A DNA stretch of 64,000 nt, taken from NCBI RefSeq assembly GCF_030463535.1, contig NC_132878.1:86713355-86777354 (forward strand), in the 5' to 3' direction. Under the pieces are notes generated by a model. The model was given only the letters and a program-made list of their open reading frames with translations. It did not search any database and was not told the DNA's origin. Each line of letters opens with the position of its first letter. The stretch's first letter is position 1. A program made the position numbers and the translations under genes. Positions 32,489 through 45,187 of this stretch are shown here, piece after piece. This stretch comes from Salminus brasiliensis. Taxonomy: Eukaryota; Chordata; Actinopteri; Characiformes; Bryconidae.

Positions 32489-32882
32489 AGAGGAATATAT
32501 TCACCTGTTGAGCCTTTGTTTTCTTTCTCATTCTCTTCAGAGGGTTCTTTCAGTAAGTAAGTGTCATGTGGCCTTATGGATAGTGCACTACACTAATGTG
32601 TTATCTTTTTTTTTTTTTTTTTTACAAATAAATTTCCATCTTTAATAGACAGGCAAATTTCATCAATTTGGTGAAGACTACTCTTCATGTGTGCCTACCA
32701 CAAATTCAAAAATCTGCACAACTGTATAATAACAATATCTCACAGAGCTTTTACTTTTGAAACATATAAGCAAGTTCTTTTATGCTTTTATGTAGGTGGA
32801 AATATGAATAGACATAATTGACTATAGTTTATAGGGTATTTGCATGCTTGCATGTTTGCACACTCTTGTCTGTGTTCACATA
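32489..32882 (+). repeat. Inverted repeat A, left arm
   Basis: Runs from GAGGAATATATTCACCTGTT to TGTCTGTGTTCACAT and pairs in reverse with 33480-33860 at roughly 90% identity by eye. A poly-T tract in this arm faces a poly-A/AT tract in the other. No transposase is visible between the arms. Confidence 0.85.
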
Positions 32883-33324
32883 AATGAAGAAATTGCTCTC
32901 AAATCTCACACAATGAGGTGTCAACACATGCAGCTAACATCATTACACTGTTACAACAGTGCAGGCCTGAGACGAGGCCTGCTGATAGAGTCTGATGAAA
33001 GCATAATAATGTATAATCGACTAAACACAAACAACAATCAGCTAAATACTGCAAACTCATTACTAAATTGGGCTTTAGCAGTGCAAAGAGGCTTCACTTG
33101 AGTGACAGATCCATTTTTTGTGTGAAATTCAAGGTTGACAATTAAAACAATCACACTAAGTCTAGTGGAGGTTCTAGACCACTGGGGGGGCCAGTGAACA
33201 ATAAGAGACGAATGTTAATGTAAAATATAATCAGTTTTCAGTTTCATTGTACTATATTATATATTCTGTATTCTATAGTTTCTCATCTTCCACACAAAAA
33301 GATCAACAATGAGCACAATCAACA

Positions 33325-33478
33325 AACTTTCGGCCTGCTGGTGGGCCATTGGCTGTTTAAGGGGTTAAATGAGGTGTGAGTCACCTCACATTTGCAAACA
33401 CACAGCAACAAAGTGGGACACTGGTGTAAAAACACATTTTCCAGTCGGAACCGTTTAGTTGTTAAGGACTAGAAGGAG
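33325..33478 (+). repeat. Inverted repeat B, left arm
   Basis: From ACTTTCGGCCTGCTGGTGGG to GGACTAGAAGG. Pairs in reverse with 33862-34012, nearly identical. Related single copies occur near 35150-35205 and 38580-38640, so it belongs to a dispersed family. Confidence 0.85.
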
Positions 33479-33479
33479 A

Positions 33480-33860
33480 TGTGAACACAGACAAGAGTGT
33501 GCAAACATGCAAGCATGCAAATACTCTATAAACTATAGTAAATTCTGTCTATTCATATGTCCACTTACATAAAAGCATAAAAGGACTTGCTTATATGTTT
33601 CAAAAGCAATTGCTGTGAGATATTGTTATTATACAGTATGCAGATTTTTGAATTTGTGGTAGGCACACATGAAGAGTCGTCATCACCAAATTGATGAAAT
33701 GTCCCTGTCTATTAAAGATGGAATTCATTTGTAAAAAAAAAAATATATATATATAGTGTAGTGCACTATCCATAAGGCCACATGACACATACTTACTGAA
33801 AGAACCCTCTGAAGAGAATGAGGAAGAAAACAAAGGCTCAACAGGTGAACATATTCCTCT
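33480..33860 (-). repeat. Inverted repeat A, right arm
   Basis: Reverse copy of 32489-32882. It forms exactly the spacer between the two arms of repeat B. Confidence 0.85.
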
Positions 33861-33861
33861 C

Positions 33862-34012
33862 ACCTTCTAGTCCTTCAACTAAACGGTTCCGACTGGAAAA
33901 TGTGTTTTTACACCAGTGTCCCACTATGTTGCTGTGTGTTTGCAAATGTGAGGTGACTCACACCTCATTTAACTCCTTAAACAGCCAATGGCCCACCAGC
34001 AGGTCGAAAGTG
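33862..34012 (-). repeat. Inverted repeat B, right arm
   Basis: Reverse copy of 33325-33478, starting CACCTTCTAGTCC and ending CAGCAGGTCGAAAGT, with only a few mismatches. Confidence 0.85.
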
Positions 34013-34880
34013 TTATTACAAACCCCTAATACCAAAGAATAGCCCCACCAGTCTGTGCAGAATTCCCTGTAGTTACTGGGTTATACACATTCGTGTGTAA
34101 TAAGCCTTTCAGTGTTAAGGGGTTAATGGGGAGGCCAAGCTTGTATGAGATGATCAGTCTCACCAGGATCTTGCAGCCGTTTCTATGATTGTTGCCTGAT
34201 GTTGCAGCAGCGTTATCAGTATTTATGGCAATGGTTTTTGGAAAATTAAATGTACCTTTGAGAAACGAAATGATACAGTTGTATAGGTTTTAGTTGACAG
34301 GGGCTGTGTAGACATGCCAAACCCCACCCCCTTTCCTCCCACTCCCAAAACATGGACGGCTTGGCTCTGTTCCCTTCTGATCTACAGAAATGAAGCCAAT
34401 ACTGTCTGCCATGTGTTTAAATTTGCATCTTGAGTCTGCACAGAGTGGAGGGTGAATGAATGTGATATCACTTATGACCTTTATTATTCATATTTTCATT
34501 ACATCCATATGCAAGATCACACACTTTGCTTTTCATGTGGAGTGTTGGGTACAGCCTTTATGGCTGCCATTACCTACTTGGCCAGTTTAAAAATGAATTG
34601 GCAGGAGAATATAATGAAGTTTTGGCTTCTGGTGGGTGACTTTTAAGCAAACGTTGGCTTAGAGATTTTTGCTGGACCTAGCAGCTTTGTCTACCACAGG
34701 GGAAGCTAGAAATACAGCAGGATCTGTGAACTTTCTTTAAAGATTACCACAGGGACCTGCTGGGCACATGTACCATGATAAAAATACTGCTCGCTGTCTT
34801 CCCTTTTCATAGTTTTGTTCTTATGTAGTGCTGCTTTGATTTTGATGGACTAAATAAGGATCAATTTAGGTAGCTGTATT
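34013..34880. other. Intergenic DNA, no gene recognised
   Basis: Begins with more of the dispersed repeat family next to inverted repeat B (up to ~34090), then unique sequence without supported genes. Confidence 0.45.

Positions 34881-34881
<1 letters not shown>

Positions 34882-34919
<38 letters not shown>
34882..34919 (+). repeat. (CA)n microsatellite
   Basis: About 18 perfect CA dinucleotides. Confidence 0.95.
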
Positions 34920-34922
<3 letters not shown>

Positions 34923-35702
34923 TATTGGTCAGAACTTTCCAGAATGAAATGAATGCAAAAAAATGACTACAGCAGCCATGTCCAACACCAAAGCTGCATC
35001 TGGCTTCTTAATCTCCACTTTCTTATTCAAGATTTTTGTTCCACCTTAACCTCTTAGAGCAGCTTATTACACACTAAGGAGTATTATTCAGAAACTACTG
35101 GGACTTCTGTACAAACTGGTGGGGCTATTCTTCAGTAAGAGAATTTTGTAATAACACTTTCGGCCTGCCAGCAGATCATAGGCTTTTTAAGGGTTTCATT
35201 GGTGCAGCAGTTTCATTTTGGTGCCTGTATAGGTGCGAACGGAAAATTCAAATAAGAAGCCAACCTCAGCTTTATCCCATCGCCAGGAAACCACTGAACT
35301 TGAAAATTGGAGTTTATAATCTTCAGGGAATATTTTAATGAAAGGCAGATGATAAAATGCAGCATTGTCAGCTCCAGACTGACAATTAGCAAGCTAACTT
35401 AGTGAGACTGCTGCCAGCAGTGATGAGTGATGGTGTTTACATCATGCCTGATACTCTAAATGCTGTGATTGGCAATTGAGATGTCTTAGGGTAATCAAAT
35501 GCTGTTTAATGGGCTAACATTTTGACAGTTTTCCTGAGGATGGAAGATGGCTATGTTAGGATACTCTGCATTTGGAATGCAGTCTGAAAATGGAGATGCC
35601 ACTGTCCTCCAATACACATTAAGAAATACCAAATATTTCTTAGTCCAATCACAAACACTTTTGTATGACACCTGTTGGCTTGAATTCACCAGTGATGAAT
35701 TC

Positions 35703-35835
35703 AGTGGGCAGTGGCGGTTCAGAGGGGGCAGTGGTGGCTCACTGTGTGTGTTCACTACCACAGATGGGTTAAATGCAGAGGACACATTTCGCTGTACATA
35801 GTACAGTGACAAATATGTGCACCTTTACCATTGGC
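35703..35835 (+). mobile_element. SINE 3' part (third family)
   Basis: Contains TTCACTACCACAGATGGGTT and ACATTTCGCTGTACA, the recognisable 3' half of a tRNA-derived family with fuller copies at 52689 and 58195. Confidence 0.7.
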
Positions 35836-35929
35836 TCTGAACACTATTGGGCCTTGAGGTTTAACCTCATAGTTAGCCAGATCTTCAGGATAGAAGGCAG
35901 GAAGCAAATGCAAGTAGTCTTAGGCTACG

Positions 35930-37010
35930 TTCATATTACGAGCCTCATTAATCACTTTTGCTCAGATCAGCTTTGGCTATCTTGACGATTCACATGCATG
36001 TAAGTGATCTATATCCACTGCTGATGTGAATGAATCTGTCTCTGAAACAGCACACGTGCAATTTAATATGTTAATATACGTCAACTCTGTTGTTGTTTTG
36101 CCGCGCTGCAGGTGCTGACTGATGACTACATCACTTTGCATGTGCATACAGACAAAAGGATGTGTGAAATCCGATCTGACCGTTTGAATTCATTTAAGAA
36201 GCCCACAAATTGGATACTTATCAAATCTAGGATCAAATATGAAAGGATATGTTCACACTGCAGGCAAATCGGATGTCCGCACTGTTATTTGCAAGTGATC
36301 AGATCAGATTTGTGTGTCCAGGTATCACAAACCTATTTGTGTGGGTTGATGAGGTAACAACATAGATGCTTTCGATATGTCCATCATATCAGGCCGTGTC
36401 CACATAAGTCCTTATTGGCAAGTCTCTTCACTCTGCAGCCACCTTTGCGATGCCGCCGGGCAGTTATTTCCAGTCACACAATACCATGCTCTTATTTATA
36501 TAAATGAGAAGTAATTAACATTTCCAAAATATTGGAAACTGAAGATTAAATTACTGTTTTAAAAACGTTTTAAATCCCTGATAACAGCTGTTAAAAAAAA
36601 CAACTCATCCTGGCTCTTTTTTTTAATGGTGGGACTTTTTCAGTAAAACGGATATTCCAACTAGTGCCTGGTCTCCCCATTTAAAACGTCTCTGGTTTCA
36701 TACGCAGCAGCAGGACAGGTAGAAATTGCTCTCAAATTGATGTGGTTGTTGTCGACGTGTTGTGAGGGATGCATAAGACACAGTTTGAGTGCCCAGTGTG
36801 TCCAGAATGAGACTAATCCAATTACAATCGCATTTCAAGCCACCTCCAAATGTGGTTTAAATCTGATTTGCAAAAATCAGATTTCATGTCGTTTTTAGCC
36901 GTCCAGCCTATCAAAAATCAACCTGGATACAATGTAGATGCCAAAAATCCGATATGGGCTGGCAGTCAGAGCAAGTGACTCAAATCTGATTTCAAAAGAA
37001 GGGAAGAAGT
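35930..37010. mobile_element. Possible non-autonomous hAT-like element
   Basis: Repeated motifs typical of fish DNA transposons, such as GTTCACACTGCAGGCAAATC, AAATCTGATTT and AAATCCGATATGGG, occur in both orientations over about 1 kb. The ends are not securely defined and no transposase is present. The assignment is tentative. Confidence 0.4.
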
Positions 37011-37109
37011 TTTTTTTTCAGAGCTTATTGTGAATCTTGTGTGAATCCTATTGTGAATAGACAGGACTAGCGATTGCAGGACAACAGAGCAAGGTTCTGG
37101 CCAGTACCT

Positions 37110-37320
37110 AAATATCATGACATTTACAGCGTTTACCTGAGGCTTTTATCCAGGGTGATTTACATTTGATCCATCTCACACAGGTAAGCAAATGTAACAT
37201 TAGGAGTCTTATTCAAGGACCCCACTGCCATCCTCGTGCCAAGGTACTAAACCCCACCTTGCCATTGGGATGGAAAACCACTATGCTAAATCAACCACCA
37301 GCACAATATTGTGCTGAAGA
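37110..37320 (-). repeat. Decayed LINE/SINE tail
   Basis: GGCTTTTATCCAGGGTGATT followed by CATCTCACACAGGTAAGCAA and a relic ending AACCACTATGCTAAATCAAC. Same family as 16745-16920. Confidence 0.5.
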
Positions 37321-37399
37321 TATTGCATGACATATTTTGCTTGTGGTTGGTGTAGCATAGCAACACTCTTTCATTGTTTTTCACCATGCGTTCGGCATA

Positions 37400-37910
37400 T
37401 AATATAGGAGCTCTTGCAAATATTGTAGAAGTTGGTTGAATTTGCTTGATTTTGCAACTGTAAATTCCTGGAAGGACGTCTGCTAGACTAATTCACACAA
37501 AGCTCCCAGCAGACTTATTCTACAGCTTTTATAGCTTATCTTAGAACCAAGCAATTTAGCCTAATGATTAACTAGGCCATTTCCTTAATGAATCTTAATG
37601 CTGATGAGATAAAATGCTTCTGCTCCATCCCTGATTAAGCAAGGCTAATGAATTATGGCATCTGTCTATGGCAATCCTGATGTAATATTAAGTCATCTGT
37701 TTGATTGGTTACTGTGTCTGTCCTTCATGAGCTTCTGCCAAGACAAACACTTATCTTTCTTGGCCCATAAAATCCTATTGTCAGATTTTTATTCTGAGAT
37801 CAGACAGTAATTGTGTCGCAGTTGTAATTAAACACTGTCAGAGGTTTCACTCATTTCTTCCATGTCGTTATCAGAACCTGCAACACAACATTTGGCAGCT
37901 AAAGACGAAA
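37400..37910. other. Unique stretch rich in homeodomain-like motifs
   Basis: Non-repetitive sequence with clustered TAAT/ATTA and CTGATTAAG-type motifs, without coding potential. Appearance is consistent with a conserved non-coding enhancer, but no alignment is available. Confidence 0.3.
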
Positions 37911-38815
37911 AGTAGATGACTGTTTTTGAACACCTGGTAGACTTAAATGTGTTGTAAATGTTTTTTAATTGGAATTAAATGACCCACGTAGGAGTATATT
38001 GCTAAAGTAAGTAAACATACATACACATTTGAATAGGAGTTTCAAGTTTGCAATATTATGATTCTATATAGACCTACAATATACGGTTATTAGTATGAAA
38101 GATAGATTCTTACTTCAGATTCTTACATTACAATGAATAGACTGTCTGATTCAGTGATTCAATGATTCATTTATTCAGGCCAAGCAAACATCTGATCTGT
38201 TAGTAATGGAGAAGGACCTGGAAAGCATACAGCACAAACACATGACAGAAAAGAGGCCATATAACTGTAAGCAAATTCAACCATTTTGAAATCAAAATGC
38301 AAAATGCGTTACAGTATATATTTTATATAGCGTAAGTGTACTGACAGCCATTCGTATTCCCAGTGTGAGTTCTCATGTTATCAAAGTAGCTTGCAAAATG
38401 TTACTGCAGGTTTGTAGTTTTGCTTATACCTGATAAGGCCACCTATTCTGGAGTGTTATTTTCCACTATTACACACAGATTTTCCTATGCATTAAATGTA
38501 CCATAATGCTATACATAAGTATGATATTTAGCTTATTTAAAAAATTAATAATTGTCCAGTGGGCAAAAAAAGAGACATTTGTACAAACTGGTGGGGCAAT
38601 TCTGTGGTAACACTTTGGCAGGCTGAAGCCTTTTTAAGGTGTTCACACCACACAGGTCCATGGTTATGCACGGGTGTACTGTTATAATCACTGATACGCT
38701 CAACAACAGAAGTAATGATAATATGGCTAAATCAGCCCCATTATATATTTCCAATGGCTGGTCCACCAGGATGACACAGTGATGTAGTTAGAAGGTGTGG
38801 ATTGTGATCTACAAC
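37911..38815. other. Intergenic DNA with one dispersed-repeat fragment
   Basis: Mostly AT-rich and featureless. Around 38580-38640 a fragment (GTACAAACTGGTGGGGCAAT) belongs to the same family as inverted repeat B. Confidence 0.4.
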
Positions 38816-38817
38816 CT

Positions 38818-38995
38818 GTTTAGGTAAATGTGCACGTATTTGTCACTGTACAGCGAAATGTATCCTCCGCATTTAACCCATCTGGTAGTGAACACACACT
38901 CACACACACACACATGTGTTAGGGGCAGTGAGGGTAAAGGGCCCAACAGTGGCAGCTTGCCGAGCCCGGGAATCGAACCCACAACCCTGTTATCA
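38818..38995 (-). mobile_element. SINE of the third family (reverse strand)
   Basis: Contains TTTGTCACTGTACAGCGAAA, CATTTAACCCATCTGG, a CA tract, and the reverse of a tRNA-like B box (GGGAATCGAACCCACAACCC). Confidence 0.8.
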
Positions 38996-39097
38996 ATATC
39001 CCATAATCTACAACTTAGACATACGGTTACACAGATGGTACAAAAAATGCACTCAGTGAGAATCAGTTTGACCAAATAATCAAAAATGACACTTTTC

Positions 39098-39215
39098 TGT
39101 GGGCTATGCCAGGCGTGGGCTAGAGGGGTAAGTCCCCGAGCATTGAGCTGAGGAGCAGTGGGACTGTGTTTTCTGGAATTATGGTGCTCCATCCAATACT
39201 TTTGGGATGAGCTCT
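39098..39215. mobile_element. Internal fragment of the mariner-like MITE
   Basis: GCCAGGCGTGGGCTAGAGGG through CTCCATCCAATACTTTTGGG, matching the middle of the family. Both ends are missing. Confidence 0.7.
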
Positions 39216-40380
39216 GTGAGTCTGACCTCTGCACCCTACACAATACTGAGTCTGCATTCTTAAGAGTTGTCAATGATCTCCTAATTTCTACTGATGCCAG
39301 TCACCTTAATGTCATCATCTGCCTGGACAGTTTTAAAACCATAAAACGTGACATATTTCTTTCGAGACATTCATGCAGTAGTCCGTTGGCTTAGCCATTT
39401 CAGTCCTCTGTTTTACTAATAAGCAACAACTGTTGTATATAGGCATCCAAAGATAACTGCTTGGCCCATAGAAAAAGATCAGGGCGTGCCCCAGAGGTCT
39501 GTCCTTGGTCCCTACCTGTTCACATTATGTATTTATTTTTTGGTTAGATCATTTGTAATAATGGTAGTTTTCATTGTTATTATAAAGACATTCAGATTTA
39601 CATTCTCAAATCTGGGTCAGGCTCTGGACTTCTGGTCAGTCACTGGCAGGTTTGAGGCTGCCACTCTCAAATGTTGTAACTTTGTGGCATAAACCTTTCT
39701 AAACTGCTGTAATCTTGCATCTGTAAGAACAACTTAACAAAATAATAACAAATTAATAACAAAAATAATAACAAATTAATAACAACATGTTTGAAGTTTT
39801 TGCTGCAAACTGTAAGTCTTATATATTGTTCAGCATTTTGTCCTAAAAGTGTCTGTGGGTTTAACAAAAAAAAAATCCTTTTCACTTTTTAACATTATGT
39901 GAATTAGGCAATGATAAATGAATTCTCTGATCAATGCATCAGTATATAAGCAAAAAAATATTTCTACACTGACTTCCATTCAAAGTTCAGAAGGTTTTTG
40001 GCCATTTTATTTTAAAGTCAGGTCATATAACATGTTTATGTGTAGTCAAAATAAAATTAAAGCCTTATAAAAAGACTTTTAATGTAAATAATGTAAACAC
40101 AAATAAATAATAAACACAAATAGTAAATAGTAAAAAAATCCCGCACGTTTATACGTCGATTCAATCGGACGGTTCATTGAGTTCGACTGATTCGGTTCAA
40201 TGAACTGAATCGAACCTCACATAAAAAGTCATCAGAGCGTAGGAATCAAAGAGAGCCCCACCTCCAAATCTCGGAGGATTATTATTATTATGAAATATTA
40301 GGCTTAACCACTGCCCGCGTCGGTAAATGACACTCATTTATCTGTCATTTAGTATTTTGTTGACCCATTCTGACTGTTTT
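39216..40380. other. AT-rich intergenic DNA before the CpG island
   Basis: No gene supported. Around 40150-40220 there is a cluster of imperfect inverted copies of CGGTTCAATGAACTGAATCG-like sequence of unknown meaning. Confidence 0.45.
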
Positions 40381-41135
40381 CTTCCGGGTTGAGGAGGTGG
40401 GCGGGTTTCCTCCGGCTCCTCCTCCGCCGAGCAGCGGCGCTCACTCAGCGCTCCAGCCCGAGCAGAGCACCAGCAACGCGGAGTATCCGCTCTCTGTCTT
40501 CGCCTGCTACACTTCACGATTACCGCCAGTAGGAGCGACCGGGCACGGCCAATTTTGGAGGTCGTTGTTTCTTATTGAAGGCGATAACTAAATTAAGCAA
40601 ACTGCTGCCGGGAGCTGTTCTCCGAGGCGGGGAATCACACGGTCTGCTGGGAGGTAGCTAACGCCGCCGCCACCACCACCACCGCTGCCGCCACCACCAC
40701 CGCCGCCGTCTCAGGCTGCATGGGAGCCCCTCGTTCTTCGTCGGGACGCGGCTAGCTAGCAGGCTTCCAACCCCCTCCCCTCCCTTCCCTTCTTCCCTTC
40801 TCTCACACTTATCAAGCTAGAGCCAGAGACTTTCAACAGACCCTCGTCGGACGGATAACTATCTAGCTATACAGAGCGTGTAGCGGTGAGCTCGGACGGA
40901 CGTCCGTTATTCGGGGAAGCTTCTCGGCGGAGGACTGCGCTCCTTTTCTGTCTGGAGTGAAGAGACATTTTCTGCTCGTCCGCTGTAGAGCTACTCACAG
41001 AGGGGGAGGAGGAGGTGGAGAAGGTCGGAGGGAACCGGAATGCGACTTTTCCGACGTTTGTGAGCTTTCTGGAGAAGGAAAAGACCTGCACATTCACACG
41101 ACATCTCGGTAACGGTATGTGTCCGGAGGGGGTGG
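40380..41135 (+). promoter_or_regulatory. CpG island promoter, probably of galnt1
   Basis: The strongest CpG-rich region of the window, with GC boxes (GGTGGGCGGG), a CCG/CCA triplet tract at about 40662-40710 and a pyrimidine tract near 40770-40800. It ends sharply at the presumed first intron. The strand is inferred from the donor at 41114/41115 and from conserved synteny. Confidence 0.7.
40440..41114 (+). other. Putative non-coding exon 1 (5' UTR) of a galnt1-like gene
   Basis: Transcribed exon inferred from the CpG island and a good donor (AACG|GTATGT at 41114/41115). GTAACG six bases earlier is an alternative. No long frame runs into the donor, so the exon is probably untranslated. In vertebrates INO80C and GALNT1 (a Golgi polypeptide GalNAc-transferase starting mucin-type O-glycosylation) are adjacent and divergent, as here. 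The gene name is therefore inferred from synteny, not from coding sequence. The start coordinate is approximate. Confidence 0.45.
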
Positions 41136-41318
41136 CTGTTGTCATTTTACAGGAACTTGTGCTGTAGCTTAGCTAACTTGTGACTCCACTGTGGATTTCT
41201 GAGCGTTTAGCTGTTTACTAGATTATTAATGACTTGCTAGCTTATCATTTGTATTCCAACTTTAACTAGACAGCCAATTATGCACCATTAACATCCTTAA
41301 ATATGTTCACTTTCAGTT

Positions 41319-41746
41319 ACACTCTGTGTCCAAATATTTATGGACACCCCTTCTAATGCATGCATTCAGCTACTTTAAACTGCACCCATTGCTGACACCC
41401 CCCCCCCCACACACACACACACACACACACGGCCTGTCTGGTCCCTGTAGAGAAGTATTGCCAGTAGACTAGGACTCTCTGGGGCAGATAAACGAGCTAT
41501 GGCACCATGCGTAATGTCAGGCGTGGGCTAGAGGGGTGTAGTAAAGCCCCCCAGCATTGAACTGTGGTGCAACCGTGTTCTCTGGAATAGTGGTCCCCCT
41601 TACCTTACTAACATTCCGATTGTTGCTGATTGCAATCAAATCCTCACAGCCGGAAGTCTTCCCAGCACCGTTCAGACAGGGTTTTAATACCCTTCAAAGA
41701 AATGGTGAGTCTGCAGTTGTCCAAATACTTTTGTCCTTATCGTGTA
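41319..41746. mobile_element. Mariner-like MITE just inside the presumed intron
   Basis: From CACTCTGTGTCCAAATATTT to AAATACTTTTGTCCTTATCG. The interior matches the family, with a CA tract replacing the bases after GCTGACAC. Confidence 0.75.
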
Positions 41747-44700
41747 TGTCTGTATATCTCATTGTATTGTATATGTGAGTCCGTCACGTTATACAGGTCT
41801 GCTCATGGTATCAGTATGGACCAAGTGGCGCTGGTTAAGGAGTTTCCCTGTGTTAGTGTGTCTCTGCTAATAGACTTAAGAGCTTGATAGCGACTGATGA
41901 CATGACAGGAGAAAGCAGGCAACCGGCCTTCACCGCTGAACACCAAAGCTTGCCAGGATGTACAACACGGCCTGCACCGCTCAATAAGTTGTCAGTCAGG
42001 CTTACAGAGTATGACAGCCTCCGAGCGCAGCTCTGGTGGGCACTGCCAGCATCTCTGGGCTTGATTACATTTGGAGCTGTGCGGACGGGGCGGCTTTGAA
42101 GATCCGTTGGCGCGATTGATGATTGATCGTGGAGTCGGAAGATGCTCTTATGTCTCAGTAATCACTCCAAAGCCCATTAGGAGATGAGAGAGCGGAGCCG
42201 GCAGCTGATTGGCCCCAGGAGCCTGCCAGCCAGCCAGGATGGAAGCTGTAAGGGCAGGAGAGGCCAAGGGAACCGAGGAAAGGGGTCTGTCATGTTTTCT
42301 CAGAGGAGCGAGAAGAATGGACCATCCATTATTTATCCACTGATCCTTTGCTAGGCTTCTTCCCCTTAGAGCCAGCGGTGCAGGGTGAGCTTTGAGAGGA
42401 AGCTTCCGGGCTGTTGTGTGAGTGTGTGTGGTTGTTATTTTGGGGTAATTGGTTGGCCAGGTGTCATGGCCAAAACAGGACCCACTGGGGAGGAAAATTC
42501 CCTTTAACTTAAAAAAGGGTCACCATATGACACCGCTTCCATCAAGGCATGTTGATTATCCACCACGTAGCTCAGGAAGAGCTTCATAACTGAGTTTGAA
42601 TGGAGCGTGATGTTGAAGTGTTTGACTGAATTGGCTCCTCTGAAGCTCAGGCCTTGGCTGCATCTGAAGGAAGTGAATCATATTCCACAAAACAGGGGCC
42701 TTAAAAACACGGCCTGCTGTTTCCCTCCCTCAGCAGGAGTTTTCGCAGCAGCCCAGCAGATGCACATCCTCAACATTAACGGTGTTTGTGTGTGTGTGTG
42801 TGTCTAGTGACCTCAGTATGTGAGTTTTTACACAGTGAAGTGACTGAGTGACAGTACAGTACAGAGCCAGCACAGAGTCAGCTGTGCTACTTTCGAATGC
42901 TATAATTGATCAGAATCAATTGGAATAATATTTACTGAAGGATGCAGCAGTTTCTTAGGCCACAGTAAAACTCTCATGCTGTTTTCCAGCAGAATTGTTG
43001 GTGTTGTTGTCTGTATTAGAGGGAAATCCACTTATATTTTTCAGATTCTGAACATAATTAAAGTTTTGTAAATGTGTAAACAGCCATTCAGAGTGGTTTG
43101 GTGTGAAATGTTCGAGAGAACCTTACAGAGTCAGAATTGTTCGCAGTGGTGGTGATCAGAACCAGATACCTTCTAACAGAAGGTTGATAAATGAGATGAT
43201 TAAAAAGCAGAAATGTCGCCATACCAGAAATACTGAAATTCTATGATTTCTAATACCAGATTTGATACCGCAACAAAAATAAACTAATAAATAAATATAA
43301 ACTAGATTTTTTTTTCAAGCAGCAAGAGTGTGATGAAGTCTTAGGTTAATGAAGTGTGATAGTGTTTTCTTCTCTTCAAATAATAAAAAAAATAAAACTG
43401 TCACAAAAATCTAGTACAGATCATCTGTACAGTGGCATAGCATTTCTATTGCAGTGCCCCATTGCCTGAAATATGAAAAAAATGAATGCTAATAGCCTGG
43501 GTGTAATAAATAATATGACAAAATGTTAATATTAAAAAAAAAAAAAACCCAGCCTGGGCATAAAAACTTGCTGATTGGCGCACTGAACTGGTTTCCAGTA
43601 TCAAGTCCAGCATTGGCTCATAACCATGAAGTGTGGTCTAGCGATCATCATATGTCCGTAACAGCTTCCTTTCATAAACACTCAGCAGGGTTTTGACTGC
43701 TGACCCGAGCCGTGCTGTACTTCGGTATAGAGATACTTCTAGGTATAAGTAGGACGAACCAGCGCGGTGCTTCTGTTGTTAAGAAAACCACAGAGGTTGC
43801 TGCAGGCTCTTTTTCCGAATATCATTGGTTACGAGCCCTGAATGCAGTTCACTAACAGTAATGCTAACGCTTAGATGAATCTCGCTCACCTTGAATTCTG
43901 TGTACAGACCTGGAGGTCTGTCTTTGAGGTGCTTAGATAAAGTTTGAGGTGTTTTCTCATTTCGTTCTGAATACTCACACATTGTTTGCATACTGATCCC
44001 TGATCATCCGACTCAACTCCCGACTCCTTCTTGTTCTTCCTCTACACAAATATTTTTATTCTGAGGCATTATTTTCTTAAAAAGTGCAGAAGATTTGAGA
44101 AGTTGGTCATATTTTTCTATTTAATATATTTCCAAAGTGTACCAAAAATAATGGAATTGTGGTGAAATTTGAGACTGCATGATTAATTCGCTTCCGAATC
44201 AATTGTAATCAAATGGGGAATGTGTGTGAGGTCTGGGATTCACACTCCTAACATTGCAGTGCAATTTGTGCATGTGTGTGAGAGGTCATTTACACAGTGA
44301 GTATGTCTGTGGTTGTGAGTGTCCCATGAAGTGACCGCTGAACAATGGTGCCATTCTACGACTCTGCCTCGCTGCTCCCTGGGTTTGGCCGAATATGTGC
44401 CGGGACAGACACACACACACACTGCAGATGGAGGAGATCGTGTTCCCGCCGGCACCTGGCATCACGGAGCACAGGAATGCCATTGTTTCCATCCAGCCGA
44501 CTCACTTTCCCGGACACGCCGTAGCAGTAAGAGGGTTGAAACTGAATTACAAGTCATACGTCTAACAGGATAGGCAGGAGAGTGCTTTCAAGAGCCGTAG
44601 AGTCGACGAGAGCCATTAGCGTGTACGGCAGGAGTGGATGTGAAGGTGGCGGTGGTGGAAGGTAGGAATCGATTATAGTAATACTCTCTGTGCTCATTTT

Positions 44701-44999
44701 TTTGGGCCAAACCAACAATTGGATGTAGAAATATGTTAGGTAAGACAGTCTAACCTTGTTTGTTCTTGGTCTTGTTTATATTAAACCAGATCAGATCATC
44801 CCATGGTTACAGATGCCCTGGAGTGTGGAGCTGTATTTGTCCTGGCAAAGTTGAATAATAAGAGTGGGGTGCGTGAAAATGACCTACCGTGAGCACTATT
44901 GTCCAAAACCCCCAAAACTGATTGATAAGTCCTCTCTAATAAGAAAAGTAAGGAAGTAAAAGTAAGGATATATATGGATAAGGATATATATATATAAAA

Positions 45000-45123
45000 T
45001 CCATCATTCCAGACAGTACAGTTTTACTGCTCCACAGCTCATGGGCTTTATACCCTTTATACCCTTCCAGCCTTTATACCCCTTTATATCCCTCTAGCCT
45101 CTAGCCTACACCTGGCATTAGGC

Positions 45124-45130
<7 letters not shown>
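45000..45130. mobile_element. Fragment of the mariner-like MITE
   Basis: CACAGCTCATGGGCTTTATA and CTACACCTGGCATTAGGCAT match the middle of the family, with a local expansion of CCTTTATACC. It runs directly into an (AT)n array. Confidence 0.6.

Positions 45131-45184
<54 letters not shown>
45127..45184. repeat. (AT)n microsatellite
   Basis: About 29 AT dinucleotides. Confidence 0.95.

Positions 45185-45187
<3 letters not shown>

Noticed and set aside
38809-39273. 154-residue minus-strand frame
   Set aside because: Covers a SINE and a MITE fragment. Segments such as DIDNRVVGSIPGLGKLPLLG recur at other SINE copies.
40397-40591. 64-residue Pro-rich plus-strand frame in the CpG island
   Set aside because: GC-rich sequence keeps frames open by chance. 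No recognisable protein, and it stops well before the splice donor. At most an upstream frame in a 5' UTR.
40867-41145. 92-residue minus-strand frame in the CpG island
   Set aside because: No family resemblance, and it crosses the presumed splice donor of the opposite strand. Chance frame in GC-rich DNA.
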